Assembly: GCA_028818775.1 (NCBI GenBank)
Contig: JAPPNE010000084.1
Location: forward strand, 51,998 to 115,997
Direction: 5' to 3'
Origin: Deltaproteobacteria bacterium
GTDB taxonomy: Bacteria > Desulfobacterota > Binatia > UBA9968 > JAJDTQ01
Length of the DNA stretch: 64,000 nt
The notes beneath the pieces are model-generated. The model had not been told where the DNA came from. It saw nothing but the letters and a program-made list of their open reading frames with translations, and made no database searches. The position numbers and the translations under genes were made by a program. The first letter of the stretch is position 1. Every line of letters starts with the position of its first letter. Shown here piece after piece: positions 14,397-26,249 of this stretch.

Positions 14397-15560
14397 TCAG
14401 GTCAACCCGGCCGCGGCGTCTGAACGCCCGGCCCTGCTCTCCGCGGCATGGTACAACTGCCCGCAGGCCGCCTGGATGTCCTCACCTCGGGGACGGCGCA
14501 CGTGAGTCTGTATACCCTGGACCCTCAGCGTCTCCCCGAAACGCTCGATGACGTCCTCCGGCGGCCGGTCGAAACCGCTCCCCTCGTGGGGGTTGAAGGG
14601 TATCAGGTTCACCTTGCAGCGGATCCCGCGAAGCCGTTTCGCGAGCTCCGCCGCGTCCGCCGCCAGGTCGTTCACACCGCGCAGGAGCAGGTACTCGAAC
14701 GTGATGCGCTTGCGCCGAGGCACCGGCAGGGAGCGGCAGCACTCCAACAATTGCGCCACCGGGTACTTCCGGTTGACCGGCATCAGTTCCGAGCGCACAT
14801 CATCGCGTACGGAATGGAGCGAGATGGCCAGATTCACCCGGGTTTCCTCCATGAGCCGGCGCATTTGCGGCAGCAACCCCACCGTGGAGACCGTGATCTT
14901 GCGTGGCGAAATGGCCATGCCGCCGGCGGCATCCGTGATGGTTGCCAGTGCGCCGCGCGTGGCATCGTAGTTGGCCAGGGGCTCGCCCATGCCCATGAAC
15001 ACCAGGTTGGAGATTCGCCGGTCCTCCGGGCACTCGCGCTGCACTTCGAGGATCTGGTCCACGATTTCCGCCTGAGTGAGGTTGCGCTTGAGTCCCATGC
15101 GCGCGGTGGCGCAGAACGCGCACGCCAGACCGCATCCCGCCTGCGTCGACACGCACAGCGTCACCCGGTCCTCCTCCGGAATGTACACCGTCTCCACGAC
15201 GTTGCCGTCGCGCAAGCGCAACAGATATTTGACGGTGCCGTCCTCGGAACGGCTCCGTTGCTGCACCGCCAGGCTGCCGATGACGAACGACCGCGCCAGC
15301 GCCTGGCGCAGCTCCCTTGGCACGTCGGTCATGCTCTCGAACGCGGTGGCGTGCTTCTGAAACAGCCAGCGCCGTATCTGGCCGGCGCGATAGGCCGGAA
15401 GCCCGCGGGCGTCCAGCCAAGCGCTCAACTCGGCATGGCCGAGGCCTTCGATGGGCGGCCGGGGCTCGTTTGACCCCTCCTCACCCCTGGATTCCCGCCC
15501 CCGATCGGGGTCGAGGGCAAGCTTCCGCGGGAATGACGATTCGAGGGGTCCGTGCCTCAT
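14397..15560 (-). CDS. rlmN: 23S rRNA (A2503-C2) / tRNA (A37-C2) methyltransferase RlmN
   Basis: Radical-SAM dual-specificity RNA methyltransferase. The CX3CX2C cluster motif reads CGLACAFC. SGVL-type binding elements follow, and the catalytic C-terminal cysteine is in AACGQLYHAAES. At 387 residues it is slightly long. RlmN homology begins near residue 37 (IEGLGHAEL), and residues about 8-25 are encoded by a palindromic repeat at 15486-15538. The only in-frame ATG is at 15560, and no GTG or TTG lies between the repeat and the conserved region. The N-terminus is therefore either repeat-derived or wrongly assigned. Confidence 0.92.
   Translation of the reverse strand: MRHGPLESSFPRKLALDPDRGRESRGEEGSNEPRPPIEGLGHAELSAWLDARGLPAYRAGQIRRWLFQKHATAFESMTDVPRELRQALARSFVIGSLAVQQRSRSEDGTVKYLLRLRDGNVVETVYIPEEDRVTLCVSTQAGCGLACAFCATARMGLKRNLTQAEIVDQILEVQRECPEDRRISNLVFMGMGEPLANYDATRGALATITDAAGGMAISPRKITVSTVGLLPQMRRLMEETRVNLAISLHSVRDDVRSELMPVNRKYPVAQLLECCRSLPVPRRKRITFEYLLLRGVNDLAADAAELAKRLRGIRCKVNLIPFNPHEGSGFDRPPEDVIERFGETLRVQGIQTHVRRPRGEDIQAACGQLYHAAESRAGRSDAAAGLT
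15486..15538. repeat. Variant of the 29-nt palindromic repeat, inside the 5' end of rlmN
   Basis: Starts with CCTGGATTCCCGC and ends with GCGGGAATGACG, the same ends as the exact 29-nt copies at 22241, 22315 and 63891. The GAAA/TTTC centre is replaced by a longer segment holding the 12-nt palindrome CCCCGATCGGGG. It encodes part of the RlmN N-terminus on the minus strand. A partial, eroded half element may lie at 15592-15620. Confidence 0.7.
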
Positions 15561-15682
15561 AAGCCTTGACTCAGCCTTGAAAGTTTACCCGCGACCCCGT
15601 TCGAGGGCGGGAATGGCGGTTCGGGCGGCGGTGCGACTATTCGAATCAATGACGTGCTTGGCGCCTTGAATTGCGCGATGCC

Positions 15683-16108
15683 TCAGGCGGTGGAGGACTG
15701 GATCTCGTCGGCGGCGAAGAAGAATGCGATCTCCGCGGCGGCGGTCTCGGGTGCGTCGGAGCCGTGCACCGCGTTGGCCTCCACGTTGGTGCCCCAGTCT
15801 TTCCGGATGGTTCCCGGCGCGGCCTTGGCCGGGTCGGTGGCGCCCATGATCTCGCGGTTCCGGGCGATGGCTCCGTCCCCTTCCAGGACCGACACGAAGA
15901 TGGGCCCGGTGGACATGTAATCGGTGAGGCTGTTGAAGAACGGGCGCTCCCGGTGCACGGCGTAGAAGGACTCCGCCCGCTGCTTGTCCAGGCGGGTCAG
16001 CTTCGCCGCCACCACCTTGAGCCCGGCGCCCTCGAAGCGGCTCAGGATGTCTCCGATGTGGCCGCCCTCCACGGCTTCCGGCTTGACGATCGACAGTGTT
16101 CGCTCCAT
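15683..16108 (-). CDS. ndk: Nucleoside diphosphate kinase
   Basis: Transfers the gamma phosphate between NTPs and NDPs by a phosphohistidine intermediate. The 141-residue protein begins [12 protein letters not shown], and upstream in-frame codons are an artefact of the sucD overlap. The nucleotide-binding segment is [19 protein letters not shown] and the active-site His is in [10 protein letters not shown]. It is 5 nt downstream of sucD, consistent with recycling the NTP formed by succinyl-CoA synthetase. This gene neighbourhood is frequent in bacteria. Confidence 0.97.
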   Translation of the reverse strand: MERTLSIVKPEAVEGGHIGDILSRFEGAGLKVVAAKLTRLDKQRAESFYAVHRERPFFNSLTDYMSTGPIFVSVLEGDGAIARNREIMGATDPAKAAPGTIRKDWGTNVEANAVHGSDAPETAAAEIAFFFAADEIQSSTA

Positions 16109-16113
16109 ACGGG

Positions 16114-16983
16114 TTATCCCAACCTCTCCTTCATGGTCCGGCCGATGTCCGCCGGGGTGGGCGCCATGCTGACGCCCGCGGCGCGCAACGCCTCGACCTT
16201 CTCCGCGGCGGTGCCCTTGCCGCCTGAAATGATGGCGCCGGCATGGCCCATGCGCTTTCCCGGTGGGGCCGTCTGGCCCACGATGAAGCCCACCACGGGC
16301 TTTTTCATGTGCGCCCGGATCCATTCCGCGGCGTCCTGCTCGGCGCTGCCGCCGATCTCGCCGATGAGCACCACCGCCTCGGTCTCGTCGTCCTCGTTGA
16401 ACAGGGCGAGCACGTCCACGAAGTTGAGTCCCCGGATGGGGTCGCCGCCGATGCCGACGCAGGTGGACTGTCCCATGCCCAGGCGCGTGAGCTGGTCCAC
16501 CGCCTCGTAGGTCAGGGTGCCGCTACGGGAAATGACGCCGATGCGGCCGCGCTTGTGGATGTGGCCGGGCATGATGCCGATCTTGCACTCGCCCGGCGTG
16601 ATGACTCCGGGGCAGTTGGGTCCCACGAGCACCGTGCCGCGGTCGGCGAGGTAGCGCTTGACGCGCATCATGTCCTGGACCGGAACGCCCTCGGTGATGC
16701 AGATGACCAGCGGCACGCCGGCGGCCGAGGATTCCATCATGGCGTCCGCCGCAAAGGGCGGAGGCACGTAGATGACGCTGGCGTTGGCGCCGGTCTCCCG
16801 CACCGCCTCCTCCACGCTGTCGAAGACGGGAATGTCCTCGAAGTCGGTGCCGCCCTTGCCGGGGGTGACGCCGGCCACCATCCGGGTACCGTACTCCTTG
16901 CACGTGCGGGTGTGGAACTGGCCGGTGGCGCCGGTGATGCCCTGGGTGAGCACCCGTGTCTCGGCGTTGACGAGGATGCTCAT
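16114..16983 (-). CDS. sucD: Succinyl-CoA synthetase alpha subunit
   Basis: Binds CoA and carries the phosphohistidine in reversible substrate-level phosphorylation at succinyl-CoA/succinate in the TCA cycle. At 289 residues it begins [18 protein letters not shown], includes [20 protein letters not shown], and has the active-site His in [17 protein letters not shown]. The ATG overlaps the sucC stop by 4 nt (ATGA), so translation is coupled. Confidence 0.97.
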   Translation of the reverse strand: MSILVNAETRVLTQGITGATGQFHTRTCKEYGTRMVAGVTPGKGGTDFEDIPVFDSVEEAVRETGANASVIYVPPPFAADAMMESSAAGVPLVICITEGVPVQDMMRVKRYLADRGTVLVGPNCPGVITPGECKIGIMPGHIHKRGRIGVISRSGTLTYEAVDQLTRLGMGQSTCVGIGGDPIRGLNFVDVLALFNEDDETEAVVLIGEIGGSAEQDAAEWIRAHMKKPVVGFIVGQTAPPGKRMGHAGAIISGGKGTAAEKVEALRAAGVSMAPTPADIGRTMKERLG

Positions 16984-18155
16984 GCGCCCCCCTCCTCCGC
17001 CCGCACCGCCTCGACGATCTTCTGAGCGGCGTCCGCGATGGTGTCCGCCGGAATGATGCTCAGGTCGGACTTGGACAGCAGCTCCCGGCCCTGCTCCACG
17101 TTGGTGCCCTGGAGGCGCACCACCAGGGGCACGCTGACGCCGATCTCCCGGGCGGCGTCGATGACTCCCGCAGCGATGACGTCGCAGCGCATGATGCCGC
17201 CGAAGATGTTCACCAGCACGCCGCGCACCTTGTCGTCGGAGAGCAGCAGGCGGAACGCCTGTCCCACCATCTCCTTGCTGGCGCCGCCGCCCACGTCGAG
17301 GAAGTTGGCCGGCATGCCGCCGTACTGCTGGATGATGTCCATGGTGCCCATGGCCAGACCGGCGCCGTTCACCATGCAGCCGATGTTGCCGTCCAGCGCC
17401 ACGTACGAGATGCCCAGGTCCGAGGCCTTGACCTCCTTGGGGTCTTCCTCGGTGATGTCGCGCAGTTCCGCCACGTCGGCCTGGCGGAAAAGCGCGTTGC
17501 CGTCGAAGTTCATCTTGGCGTCGAGGACCAGCAGCCGTCCGTCGTCCAGTTGTGCCAGCGGGTTGATTTCCAGTTGCATGCAGTCGGACTTCAGAAAGGC
17601 GTCGTACAGGCTCCTGACAAGCGCTCCGAAGGCCGACACTTCCTTGCCGGTCAACCCCAACCCGGCGGCCACGCGACGGATCTGGAACGGCTGCACGCCC
17701 ACCAGCGGGTCCACCACCTCGATGATGATGGCGTCGGGCGTCTCCTTGGCCACCTCCTCGATCTCCATGCCGCCTTCGCGGCACGCGATGATGGCGGGGC
17801 CGCCGGCGGCGGCGTCGAGCACGATGCTGCAATAGAGCTCACGGGCGATGCGAGAGGCCTCTTCCACCCACACGCGCCGGACGATGCGCCCCTCGGGGCC
17901 GGTCTGGTGTGTCACCAGCGGCTTGCCCAGAAGGCCTTCGGCGAATGCCGCCGCCTCGGCCTCGTTGTGGACCACCTTGACGCCACCGGCCTTGCCCCGG
18001 CCGCCGGCGTGGATCTGCGCCTTCACGACGCAGGGGAAGCCGATCTCCCGAGCCGTCGCCCGCGCCTCCTTGGCGGTGGCCGCCACCCGACCCTGGGGCA
18101 CGGGCACGCCGAACCGCGCAAGCCACTGTTTCGCCTGGTATTCGTGGATGTTCAT
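16980..18155 (-). CDS. sucC: Succinyl-CoA synthetase beta subunit (ADP-forming)
   Basis: ATP-grasp subunit that binds nucleotide and succinate. It is 391 residues and starts [38 protein letters not shown] carries the nucleotide-binding lysines, and the C-terminal domain has [11 protein letters not shown]. It is upstream of sucD with a 4-nt overlap and 64 nt downstream of mdh, forming an icd-mdh-sucC-sucD-ndk TCA-cycle unit. Confidence 0.97.
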   Translation of the reverse strand: MNIHEYQAKQWLARFGVPVPQGRVAATAKEARATAREIGFPCVVKAQIHAGGRGKAGGVKVVHNEAEAAAFAEGLLGKPLVTHQTGPEGRIVRRVWVEEASRIARELYCSIVLDAAAGGPAIIACREGGMEIEEVAKETPDAIIIEVVDPLVGVQPFQIRRVAAGLGLTGKEVSAFGALVRSLYDAFLKSDCMQLEINPLAQLDDGRLLVLDAKMNFDGNALFRQADVAELRDITEEDPKEVKASDLGISYVALDGNIGCMVNGAGLAMGTMDIIQQYGGMPANFLDVGGGASKEMVGQAFRLLLSDDKVRGVLVNIFGGIMRCDVIAAGVIDAAREIGVSVPLVVRLQGTNVEQGRELLSKSDLSIIPADTIADAAQKIVEAVRAEEGGA

Positions 18156-18219
18156 GCGGAGAGTTGGGATGGATGACGGACGGGTTCGAGTTCGCCCGGC
18201 ATCCGTCCGGTATGAAACC

Positions 18220-19170
18220 TTAGGCCTGTGCCAGCACCCGGTCCATGGCGCCCACGATCTCCTGCACGTGGGACAGGGACTCGTCGAACTGGGCCTTCTC
18301 GCCGGACGAGAGGCCGATCTCGATGACCTGCTCCACGCCGCCGGCGCCGATCAACACCGGCACGCAGAAGTAGTAGCCCTGGACGCCGTACTCGCCTTCG
18401 AGCAGGGCGGCGCACGGCAGCACTTCCTTCTTGTCGAGCAGGTAGGCCTCGGCCATGCGCACCGCGGCCGACGCCGGTGCGTAGAACGCCGAGCCGGTCT
18501 TCAGGAGCGCGACGATCTCGCCTCCGGCCATGCGCACGCGCTGCTCGATCTCGTCCAGCCGCTCGGATGCGATGAGCCGTTCCACGGGCACGCCGCCCAC
18601 CTGGCAGGCGCTCCGCACCGGCACCATGTCGTCGCCGTGGCCGCCCAGCACCATGGCGGAAACACTGTCCACCGAGCGGTTCAGTTCCTGGGCGAGAAAG
18701 GTGCGGTAGCGCGAGGAATCCAGGATTCCCGACTGCCCCACCACTTGGTTCTTGGGGAAGCCGGTGACCCGCTGGCACAGGGTCACCATGGCGTCCAGCG
18801 GGTTGGTGATGACGATGACGAAGGCGTCGGGAGCGTACTTCTTGATGTTCTCCGACACCGACGACATGATCTTGGCGTTGGTGCCCAGGAGGTCGTCCCG
18901 GCTCATGCCCGGCTTGCGCGCGATGCCGGCGGTGATGATGCACACGTCGGCGCCGACGATGTCCTCGTAGCTGGTGGTACCGACGATGTCGGCGTCAAAA
19001 CCCTCCACGGGCGCGGACTGAAGCAGGTCCAGCGCCTTGCCCTGGGGCAGCCCGTCGATGACGTCGAAGAGCACCACGTCGCCCAGCTTCTTCATGGCGC
19101 ACAGGTGCGCCATGGTGCCGCCGATGTTGCCGCCCCCGATGAGTGCGATCTTGCGTCTCGAAATGCTCAT
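18220..19170 (-). CDS. mdh: Malate dehydrogenase (LDH-like type)
   Basis: NAD-dependent malate/oxaloacetate interconversion. At 316 residues, the Rossmann motif is [16 protein letters not shown]. The substrate loop [13 protein letters not shown] has the Arg that marks malate rather than lactate specificity, and the catalytic His is in [11 protein letters not shown]. It belongs to the LDH-like MDH group found in many non-enteric bacteria. It is 24 nt downstream of icd and should be cotranscribed with it. Confidence 0.96.
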   Translation of the reverse strand: MSISRRKIALIGGGNIGGTMAHLCAMKKLGDVVLFDVIDGLPQGKALDLLQSAPVEGFDADIVGTTSYEDIVGADVCIITAGIARKPGMSRDDLLGTNAKIMSSVSENIKKYAPDAFVIVITNPLDAMVTLCQRVTGFPKNQVVGQSGILDSSRYRTFLAQELNRSVDSVSAMVLGGHGDDMVPVRSACQVGGVPVERLIASERLDEIEQRVRMAGGEIVALLKTGSAFYAPASAAVRMAEAYLLDKKEVLPCAALLEGEYGVQGYYFCVPVLIGAGGVEQVIEIGLSSGEKAQFDESLSHVQEIVGAMDRVLAQA

Positions 19171-19194
19171 GGTCCGGTAGCGTTTCTCCCTGCG

Positions 19195-20457
19195 TTACAT
19201 GTTCGCGACGATGGCGTCGCCGAACTCCGAGCACTTGAGCAGCTTGGCGCCGGTCATGAGGCGCTCGAAATCGTAGGTGACCGTCTTCTGGGCGATGGTT
19301 TCCTCGAGGCCCTGGATCACCAGGTCCGCGGCCTCGTCCCAGCCCAGGTGTCGCAGCATCATCTCGCCGGAGAGGATCACCGAACCCGGGTTGACCTTGT
19401 CCTGGCCGGCGTACTTGGGCGCTGTGCCGTGGGTGGCCTCGAACAGGGCGTGGCCGCTGTCGTAGTTGATGTTGCCGCCCGGGGCGATGCCGATGCCGCC
19501 CACCTGGGCCGCCAGCGCGTCGGAGATCAGGTCGCCGGTGAGGTTCATGGTGGGGATCACGTCGAACTCGTCGGGACGCGTGAGGATCTGCTGCAGGAAG
19601 GCGTCGGTGATGGCGTCCTTGATGAGGATCTGGCCTTCCGCGGGCTTGCCGCCGCACTCTTCCCACGACACCACCTTGTCGCCGAACTCGCGCTTGGCGA
19701 GGGCGTAGCCCCAGCGCATGAAGGCGCCCTCGGTGTACTTCTGGATATTGCCCTTGTGCACCAGCGTGACGTTGCGCCGGTTGTGCTCCACGGCGTAGCG
19801 GATGGCCGCGCGGATCAGCCGCTCCGAGCCCTCGATGGAGATGGGCTTGATGCCGATGCTGGCGGTAACCGGGAAGCGGATGCTCTTCACCCCCATCTCG
19901 TCGCGCAGGAACTTGACCATCTTCTCGGCCTCGGCCGTGCCCGTCTCCCACTCGATGCCGGCGTAGATGTCCTCGGTGTTCTCGCGGAAGATCACCATGT
20001 CCACCAGGTGAGGCCGCACCACCGGCGACGGCACGCCCTTGAAGTAGCGCACGGGCCGGAGGCAGACGTAGAGGTCGAGGACTTGGCGCAGGGTCACGTT
20101 GAGGCTCCGGAAACCCTCGCCCACCGGCGTGGTCAGCGGACCCTTGATGGCCACCAGGTACTCGCGGATGACGTCCACGGTCTCCTGCGGCAGCAGGCTC
20201 GGCGGGCAGTCGTCGCCGTAGACGGCCTCGGCCTTCTCACCGGCGTAGACCTCCATCCAGGAGATCTCCTTCTTGCCGCCGTAGGCCTTGGCCACGGCGC
20301 CGTCCAGCACCCGTACCGCCGCCGCCCAGATGTCCACCCCGATGCCGTCACCCTCGATGAACGGGATGACGGGATTGTCGGGAACCTGCAGCTTGCCGTC
20401 CGAAAGCGTAACCTTTTCGCCCTGTTCCGGCACCTTCACGTGTAGATAGTCTGCCAT
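19195..20457 (-). CDS. icd: Isocitrate dehydrogenase (NADP+)
   Basis: Oxidative decarboxylation of isocitrate to 2-oxoglutarate. At 420 residues it is of the E. coli homodimeric type. The isocitrate-binding loop is [14 protein letters not shown] (its Ser corresponds to the AceK phosphorylation site), and the NADP-specificity segment [16 protein letters not shown] keeps the Lys-Tyr pair. It is the first gene of the minus-strand TCA unit, with a 299-nt divergent gap to ccmA. No aceK is seen, so phosphorylation control cannot be claimed. Confidence 0.96.
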   Translation of the reverse strand: MADYLHVKVPEQGEKVTLSDGKLQVPDNPVIPFIEGDGIGVDIWAAAVRVLDGAVAKAYGGKKEISWMEVYAGEKAEAVYGDDCPPSLLPQETVDVIREYLVAIKGPLTTPVGEGFRSLNVTLRQVLDLYVCLRPVRYFKGVPSPVVRPHLVDMVIFRENTEDIYAGIEWETGTAEAEKMVKFLRDEMGVKSIRFPVTASIGIKPISIEGSERLIRAAIRYAVEHNRRNVTLVHKGNIQKYTEGAFMRWGYALAKREFGDKVVSWEECGGKPAEGQILIKDAITDAFLQQILTRPDEFDVIPTMNLTGDLISDALAAQVGGIGIAPGGNINYDSGHALFEATHGTAPKYAGQDKVNPGSVILSGEMMLRHLGWDEAADLVIQGLEETIAQKTVTYDFERLMTGAKLLKCSEFGDAIVANM

Positions 20458-20756
20458 GGCTCTCCTCTGGTCGATTTATTCCTGACGTTGGATTCCGGTC
20501 TCGGAGGCCTGAATCCGGGCGGTGGCCTTGGATTCCGCGGTGCCACCCATCCGGGTCAGGTCATGGAGGGGTTGTGCGCGGGACCGGGTCCCAGCGCACC
20601 GACTTGGTAGTCATTAACGAATCTCCGGCGGTGAGTCAAGCAGGACGGGCGAGACATGCGATTTCGGCCTCGACCCGCTATATTCAGGAAGTCATCGGCG
20701 CGATTCGCCCCAGCCAGGGTCGGAGGGGCGGCCCTGAGCTGATCACGGAGACTGTA
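20458..20756. other. Divergent intergenic region between icd and ccmA
   Basis: Holds no credible gene; the ccmA frame extends into it but without family similarity. It must carry the icd promoter (minus) and probably the ccm promoter (plus). A TATATT at 20679-20684 could be a plus-strand -10, but I see no convincing -35 at the right distance. Confidence 0.5.
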
Positions 20757-21473
20757 TTGAGCGTGCGCATGGACAGCGTGTCGAAGGTTTACGGGTTTCT
20801 CTGGGCGCTCCGCGACGTGCGTCTGGAGATCGGCGCCGGGGAATGGGTCGGCCTCTTGGGCGCCAACGGCGCCGGCAAGACGACGCTGCTCAGACTCCTC
20901 GCCGCGCTCGCCTACCCCACCGCCGGCGCCGTGGAACTGTTCGGGCAAAACCTCCCCTACGGGAACTCCCCGTTGCGCCGCTCCATCGGGTTCATGGCCT
21001 CCGGTGCGCACCTCTACGACAGCCTCACCGTGAGCGAGAACCTCCGCTTCTTCGTCTCGCTTTACCGCAACGACGTCGGCGCCGACGAGAGGACCACGGT
21101 CCTGGACGAGGTGGGCCTGCACGCGAAGCGGGACGAGTACGTCTCGGCCCTGTCCCTGGGCATGCGCTGCCGGCTCGCCATCGCCAAGTGGCGCTTGGTG
21201 CGGCCACGGCTGCTGCTGGTGGACGAACCCTACGGCTCGCTGGACCCGTCCGGGGTGGACGTGCTCAACCGCTTCCTCGAATCCACCTGCGCGGCGGGCG
21301 GCATCGTCGTGCTTGCGACCCACGACGTGCCCCGGCTTCTCGAACGCTGCACCCGGGCGGTGATGCTCGACCAGGGACGGATCGTCTTCGACGAATCCCG
21401 GCGGGACCCCTGGGACAGCTTCCACCGCGCCTTCGACGCGCTTCAGTCGCAGGACTCCGGCGGCCCCCGTTGA
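20757..21473 (+). CDS. ccmA: Heme exporter ATP-binding protein CcmA
   Basis: ATPase of the CcmABCD complex, which releases holo-CcmE during c-type cytochrome maturation. It has Walker A (GANGAGKTTLLRLL), a signature loop (SALSLGMRCRLA), Walker B (LLLVDEPYGSLDPSG) and the H-loop (LATHDV). The frame is open from 20574, but the family match starts at SVRMDSVSKVYGF. I use the TTG at 20757, preceded by CGGAG with a 6-nt spacer; GTG 20763 and ATG 20769 are alternatives. The result is 238 residues, a normal CcmA length. Confidence 0.92.
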   Translation: MSVRMDSVSKVYGFLWALRDVRLEIGAGEWVGLLGANGAGKTTLLRLLAALAYPTAGAVELFGQNLPYGNSPLRRSIGFMASGAHLYDSLTVSENLRFFVSLYRNDVGADERTTVLDEVGLHAKRDEYVSALSLGMRCRLAIAKWRLVRPRLLLVDEPYGSLDPSGVDVLNRFLESTCAAGGIVVLATHDVPRLLERCTRAVMLDQGRIVFDESRRDPWDSFHRAFDALQSQDSGGPR

Positions 21474-22150
21474 CCGGCGTGCTCCGACAGATCTACTGGC
21501 TCCTGTGGAAGGACCTCCTGCTGGAGGCGCGCCGCCGCGACAACCTGTTGTCGATGTTCTTCTTCGGCCTCTCGCTGCTGTTCCTGTTCTCCTTCGCCTT
21601 CGAGATCTCCAGCGAGAACGTATCGCGCATGGCCCCCGGCCTCCTGTGGCTGGCGTTCATGTTCAGCGGCACGCTGGCCTTGAACCAGCTCTTTCAGGGG
21701 GACCGCGAGAACGACTGCCTCGACGCGCTGCTGCTGGCGCCCCTGGACCGGGGCGCCTACTACCTGGCCAAGGTTTTCTTCAACTTCTCCCTCATGTTTC
21801 TCCTGGAACTCTGCATTCTGCCGCTCTTCGGCGTCCTGTTCCGGCTGGACTTCTGGCATCTCCTGCCGAACGTATTGCTCTACACTCTGTTGGGGACGCT
21901 GGGCTTCTCCGTGGTGGGGGTCCTGTTCGCCGCCGTGACGTTGCGTGCACGCGCCCGGGCGTTACTGCTGCCGGTGCTGCTCTTCCCGCTGATGATTCCG
22001 GTGATCCTCGGCACGGTCCGCACGCTGCAGATCATCCTCGGCGCGGGCGCCGCCGCGGAACTGGCGCCCTGGTTCCGGCTCCTGGTCGGCTTCGACCTGA
22101 TCTTCATCACCGCCGGCTTCCTGCTGCTGGAGTGGGTGCTGGACGGTTGA
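21470..22150 (+). CDS. ccmB: Heme exporter membrane protein CcmB
   Basis: Membrane subunit of the CcmABCD complex, about 226 residues with six hydrophobic segments. It has a short cytosolic N-terminus (LRQIYWLLWKDLLLEARRR) and the conserved GDRENDCLDALLLAPLDRG loop. The start is not ATG: the TTG at 21470 overlaps the ccmA stop by 4 nt, and a GTG at 21479 is the alternative. It is separated from ccmC by 286 nt carrying an inverted repeat pair, the only real gap in the operon. Confidence 0.9.
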   Translation: MTGVLRQIYWLLWKDLLLEARRRDNLLSMFFFGLSLLFLFSFAFEISSENVSRMAPGLLWLAFMFSGTLALNQLFQGDRENDCLDALLLAPLDRGAYYLAKVFFNFSLMFLLELCILPLFGVLFRLDFWHLLPNVLLYTLLGTLGFSVVGVLFAAVTLRARARALLLPVLLFPLMIPVILGTVRTLQIILGAGAAAELAPWFRLLVGFDLIFITAGFLLLEWVLDG

Positions 22151-22436
22151 GGTCGATTGGGAACCGTTGGGCGCGGGTGCTATCATTGGACACTGGACGC
22201 GAACGCCTCACACTATCGTTTTCGCCCCTGCCCCCCACATCGTCATTCCCGCGAAAGCGGGAATCCAGGAGTGGTTGGGGGTCGGGGCGCTCGGTCGCAA
22301 TCCCCCACCCTGCCCCTGGATTCCCGCTTTCGCGGGAATGACGGTGTGAAGGACGGGGACTACGGTGTGAAGGGTGGTGTGGATGGGAACGACGGAGTAG
22401 AGGTGGGCGCGGCACCGTACTCAACTCGATCAGTCC
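22151..22436. other. Repeat-bearing gap inside the ccm operon
   Basis: No gene is seen. It contains the inverted pair of 29-nt repeats and, after it, a 12-nt direct repeat (ACGGTGTGAAGG at 22341 and 22362). In a polycistronic RNA the pair would form a long cruciform-like stem between the ccmB and ccmC cistrons. Confidence 0.6.
22241..22343. repeat. Inverted pair of exact 29-nt palindromic repeats
   Basis: Copies at 22241-22269 and 22315-22343 are exact reverse complements of each other. Each contains ATTCCCGCGAAAGCGGGAAT, itself an 8-bp stem closed by a GAAA tetraloop. The 45-nt spacer is unrelated. The pair is REP/BIME-like. A third exact copy lies at 63891-63919. Confidence 0.9.
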
Positions 22437-23117
22437 ATGGCTCGACGAATACTCGGTACTCTGACACTCATACTCATCCTCACCGGCCTGTATTGGGGCT
22501 TGGTGGAGGCCCCGCCCGACGCGCGCCAGGGCGAGACCCAGCGCATCATGTACCTCCACATCCCCAGCATCCTGGTGGCGTACCTGGCGTTCTTCATCGT
22601 GTTCGTGGGTAGCTGCCTCTACCTGTGGAAGGGCGAGCGCCGGGACGACAACCTGGCGCACTCGGCGGCGGAGATCGGTGTGCTGTTCACGGCGCTGACC
22701 ATCATCGAGGGCTCCATCTGGGGCAAGCCCACCTGGGGCGTGTGGTGGACCTGGGACGCGCGCCTCACGCTCACCGCCATCCTGCTGCTGATCTTCTCGG
22801 CCTACCTGCTGCTGCGCTCGCTCATCGAGGATCCGCGGCGAGGCGCGGTATCCGGCGCCATCCTGGGCATCATCGGCTTCCTCGACATCCCGCTCATCCA
22901 CATGTCGGTGTACTGGTGGCGCACCCTGCACCAGCCGCCCTCCATCCTGCGCCCGGACAAGGCGCCGTGGGAGAACATCGACCCGGCGATGCTGTGGCCC
23001 CTGGGGATCAACTTCCTGGCGTTTCTCGTGCTGTTCTTCTACCTGCTGTCGCTGCGCATCCACCTGGGGGAGGTGGAGGACCGGGCGCGTCGGAGCCGGC
23101 TCTACGCGGCCGGCTGA
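22437..23117 (+). CDS. ccmC: Heme transport/handling protein CcmC
   Basis: Presents heme to the chaperone CcmE in the periplasm. It has 226 residues with six membrane segments. The tryptophan-rich heme motif WGVWWTWDARLT is flanked by periplasmic histidines, and the N-terminal EAPPDARQGETQRIMYLHIPS is typical of the family. No strong Shine-Dalgarno precedes the ATG. It lies just after the repeat-bearing gap. Confidence 0.95.
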   Translation: MARRILGTLTLILILTGLYWGLVEAPPDARQGETQRIMYLHIPSILVAYLAFFIVFVGSCLYLWKGERRDDNLAHSAAEIGVLFTALTIIEGSIWGKPTWGVWWTWDARLTLTAILLLIFSAYLLLRSLIEDPRRGAVSGAILGIIGFLDIPLIHMSVYWWRTLHQPPSILRPDKAPWENIDPAMLWPLGINFLAFLVLFFYLLSLRIHLGEVEDRARRSRLYAAG

Positions 23118-23142
23118 AAGGCGCTTCGCGGAGGTTTGACAT

Positions 23143-23292
23143 ATGGGACAATGGGGCTTCGTCTTCTTGGCCTACGGCATCGTGTGGGGCGCCATCCTGC
23201 TCTACGTGGTGCTGCTGAAGCGGCGCATTCGCGCCGCCGTGGCCATGGAGACGCAACACACCGGCAAGGAGGCGCACGGCCATGAAGCGTAG
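23143..23292 (+). CDS. ccmD: Heme exporter protein CcmD (small membrane protein)
   Basis: A 49-residue protein: a short N-terminus (MGQWGFVFLAYGIVW), one membrane segment (GAILLYVVLL) and a basic cytosolic tail (KRRIRAAV). This is the usual CcmD layout, where it helps release holo-CcmE from CcmABC. A GGAGG sits 8 nt before the ATG. Its 3' end overlaps ccmE by 11 nt. The identification rests on position and topology, since the family has little sequence conservation. Confidence 0.88.
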   Translation: MGQWGFVFLAYGIVWGAILLYVVLLKRRIRAAVAMETQHTGKEAHGHEA

Positions 23293-23721
23293 GCGGTTTC
23301 TCATCGGCGGCCTGATCATCGTCGGCGCCCTCGCCTATCTCATCTACGGCGCCATGCAGAACGCCGTGGTCTACTTCGTCACGCCGAGCGAGCTCCACGC
23401 CGAGACCGGAGCGCCGGACCGCTTCCTGCGAGTGGGCGGCATGGTGCTGCCCGGGTCACTGGAAAAGGACCTGGGGCGACGCACCTTCCGCTTCAGGATC
23501 TCCGATGGCCAGGAGTCCATCCCCGTGTTCTTCCAGGGAGTGCCCCCGGACCTCTTCTCGGAGGGCAAGGGCGCCGTGGTGGAAGGACGACTCGGCAAGG
23601 ATGGAGTGTTCCAGGCCTCCACCGTCATGGCCAAGCACGCCGAGGAGTACAGCCCGCACAAGGAGGGGGAAGATCCCTCCAAGGTGCGCAGCTTCGTGCC
23701 CGCCCGGCCCACGGGCGGTTC

Positions 23722-23725
<4 letters not shown>
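23282..23725 (+). CDS. ccmE: Periplasmic heme chaperone CcmE
   Basis: Covalently binds heme and delivers it to CcmF/CcmH. The 147-residue protein has one N-terminal membrane anchor (about residues 6-22) and an OB-fold domain. The heme-attaching His is His119 in VMAKHAEEY, with the nearby Tyr123 that ligates heme iron. Overlaps ccmD by 11 nt and ccmF by 4 nt. Confidence 0.95.
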
Positions 23726-25679
<1,954 letters not shown>

Positions 25680-25683
<4 letters not shown>

Positions 25684-26249
25684 CTCCGGCGGCGCGCAGA
25701 CTGCTGCTCACCCTCATGGCGGTGGGCGCCCTGGTGATCCTGCTGGGTTACGGCTTCTACCGCGACCCGCGCTACATCCCCTCGCCGCTGGTGGGAAACA
25801 CCGCCCCGGATTTCTCCCTGACTTTGTTCGACGGCCGGGAGGTGCACCTGTCGGAGCTGCGCGGCAAGACCGTGATGCTGGATTTCTGGGCCTCGTGGTG
25901 CCTGCCCTGCCGGGCGGAAGCGCGGGACCTGGAGGCGGCCTGGAAGCGGCAGGGAGACGACGTGGTCTTCCTCGGCATCAACATCCAGGACAAGGAGGCG
26001 GCCGCGCGGAAGTTCATCGAGGAATTCGGCATCACCTTCGCCAACGGGCAGGACCCGGACGGCAAGATCGCGGTGGACTACGGCGTCTGGGGCATTCCCG
26101 AAGCCTTCTTCGTAAGCCCCACGGGCAGGATCACCTACAAGCACGTGGGCGCCATTCCGCCGGCGGTGCTGGCGGCCAAGCTGGAGGAAGCCCGCCGCGA
26201 CCGCGCCAGCGCTGAGAGCGGGCGCGGCGAGCATCAGACGATACGATGA
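25680..26249 (+). CDS. ccmG: Thiol:disulfide oxidoreductase CcmG/DsbE
   Basis: Reduces apocytochrome heme-binding cysteines in the periplasm. The 189-residue protein has an N-terminal membrane anchor (about residues 7-22) and a thioredoxin fold. The active site WASWCLPCR is near residue 77 and the cis-proline loop is GVWGIPEAFF. The ATG at 25680 overlaps the ccmF stop, and codons upstream of it belong to ccmF in another frame. Confidence 0.94.

Noticed and set aside
17848..20445. An 865-codon plus-strand frame opposite sucC, mdh and icd
   Set aside because: It is a shadow of three well-identified genes; no motif or ribosome-binding site supports it.
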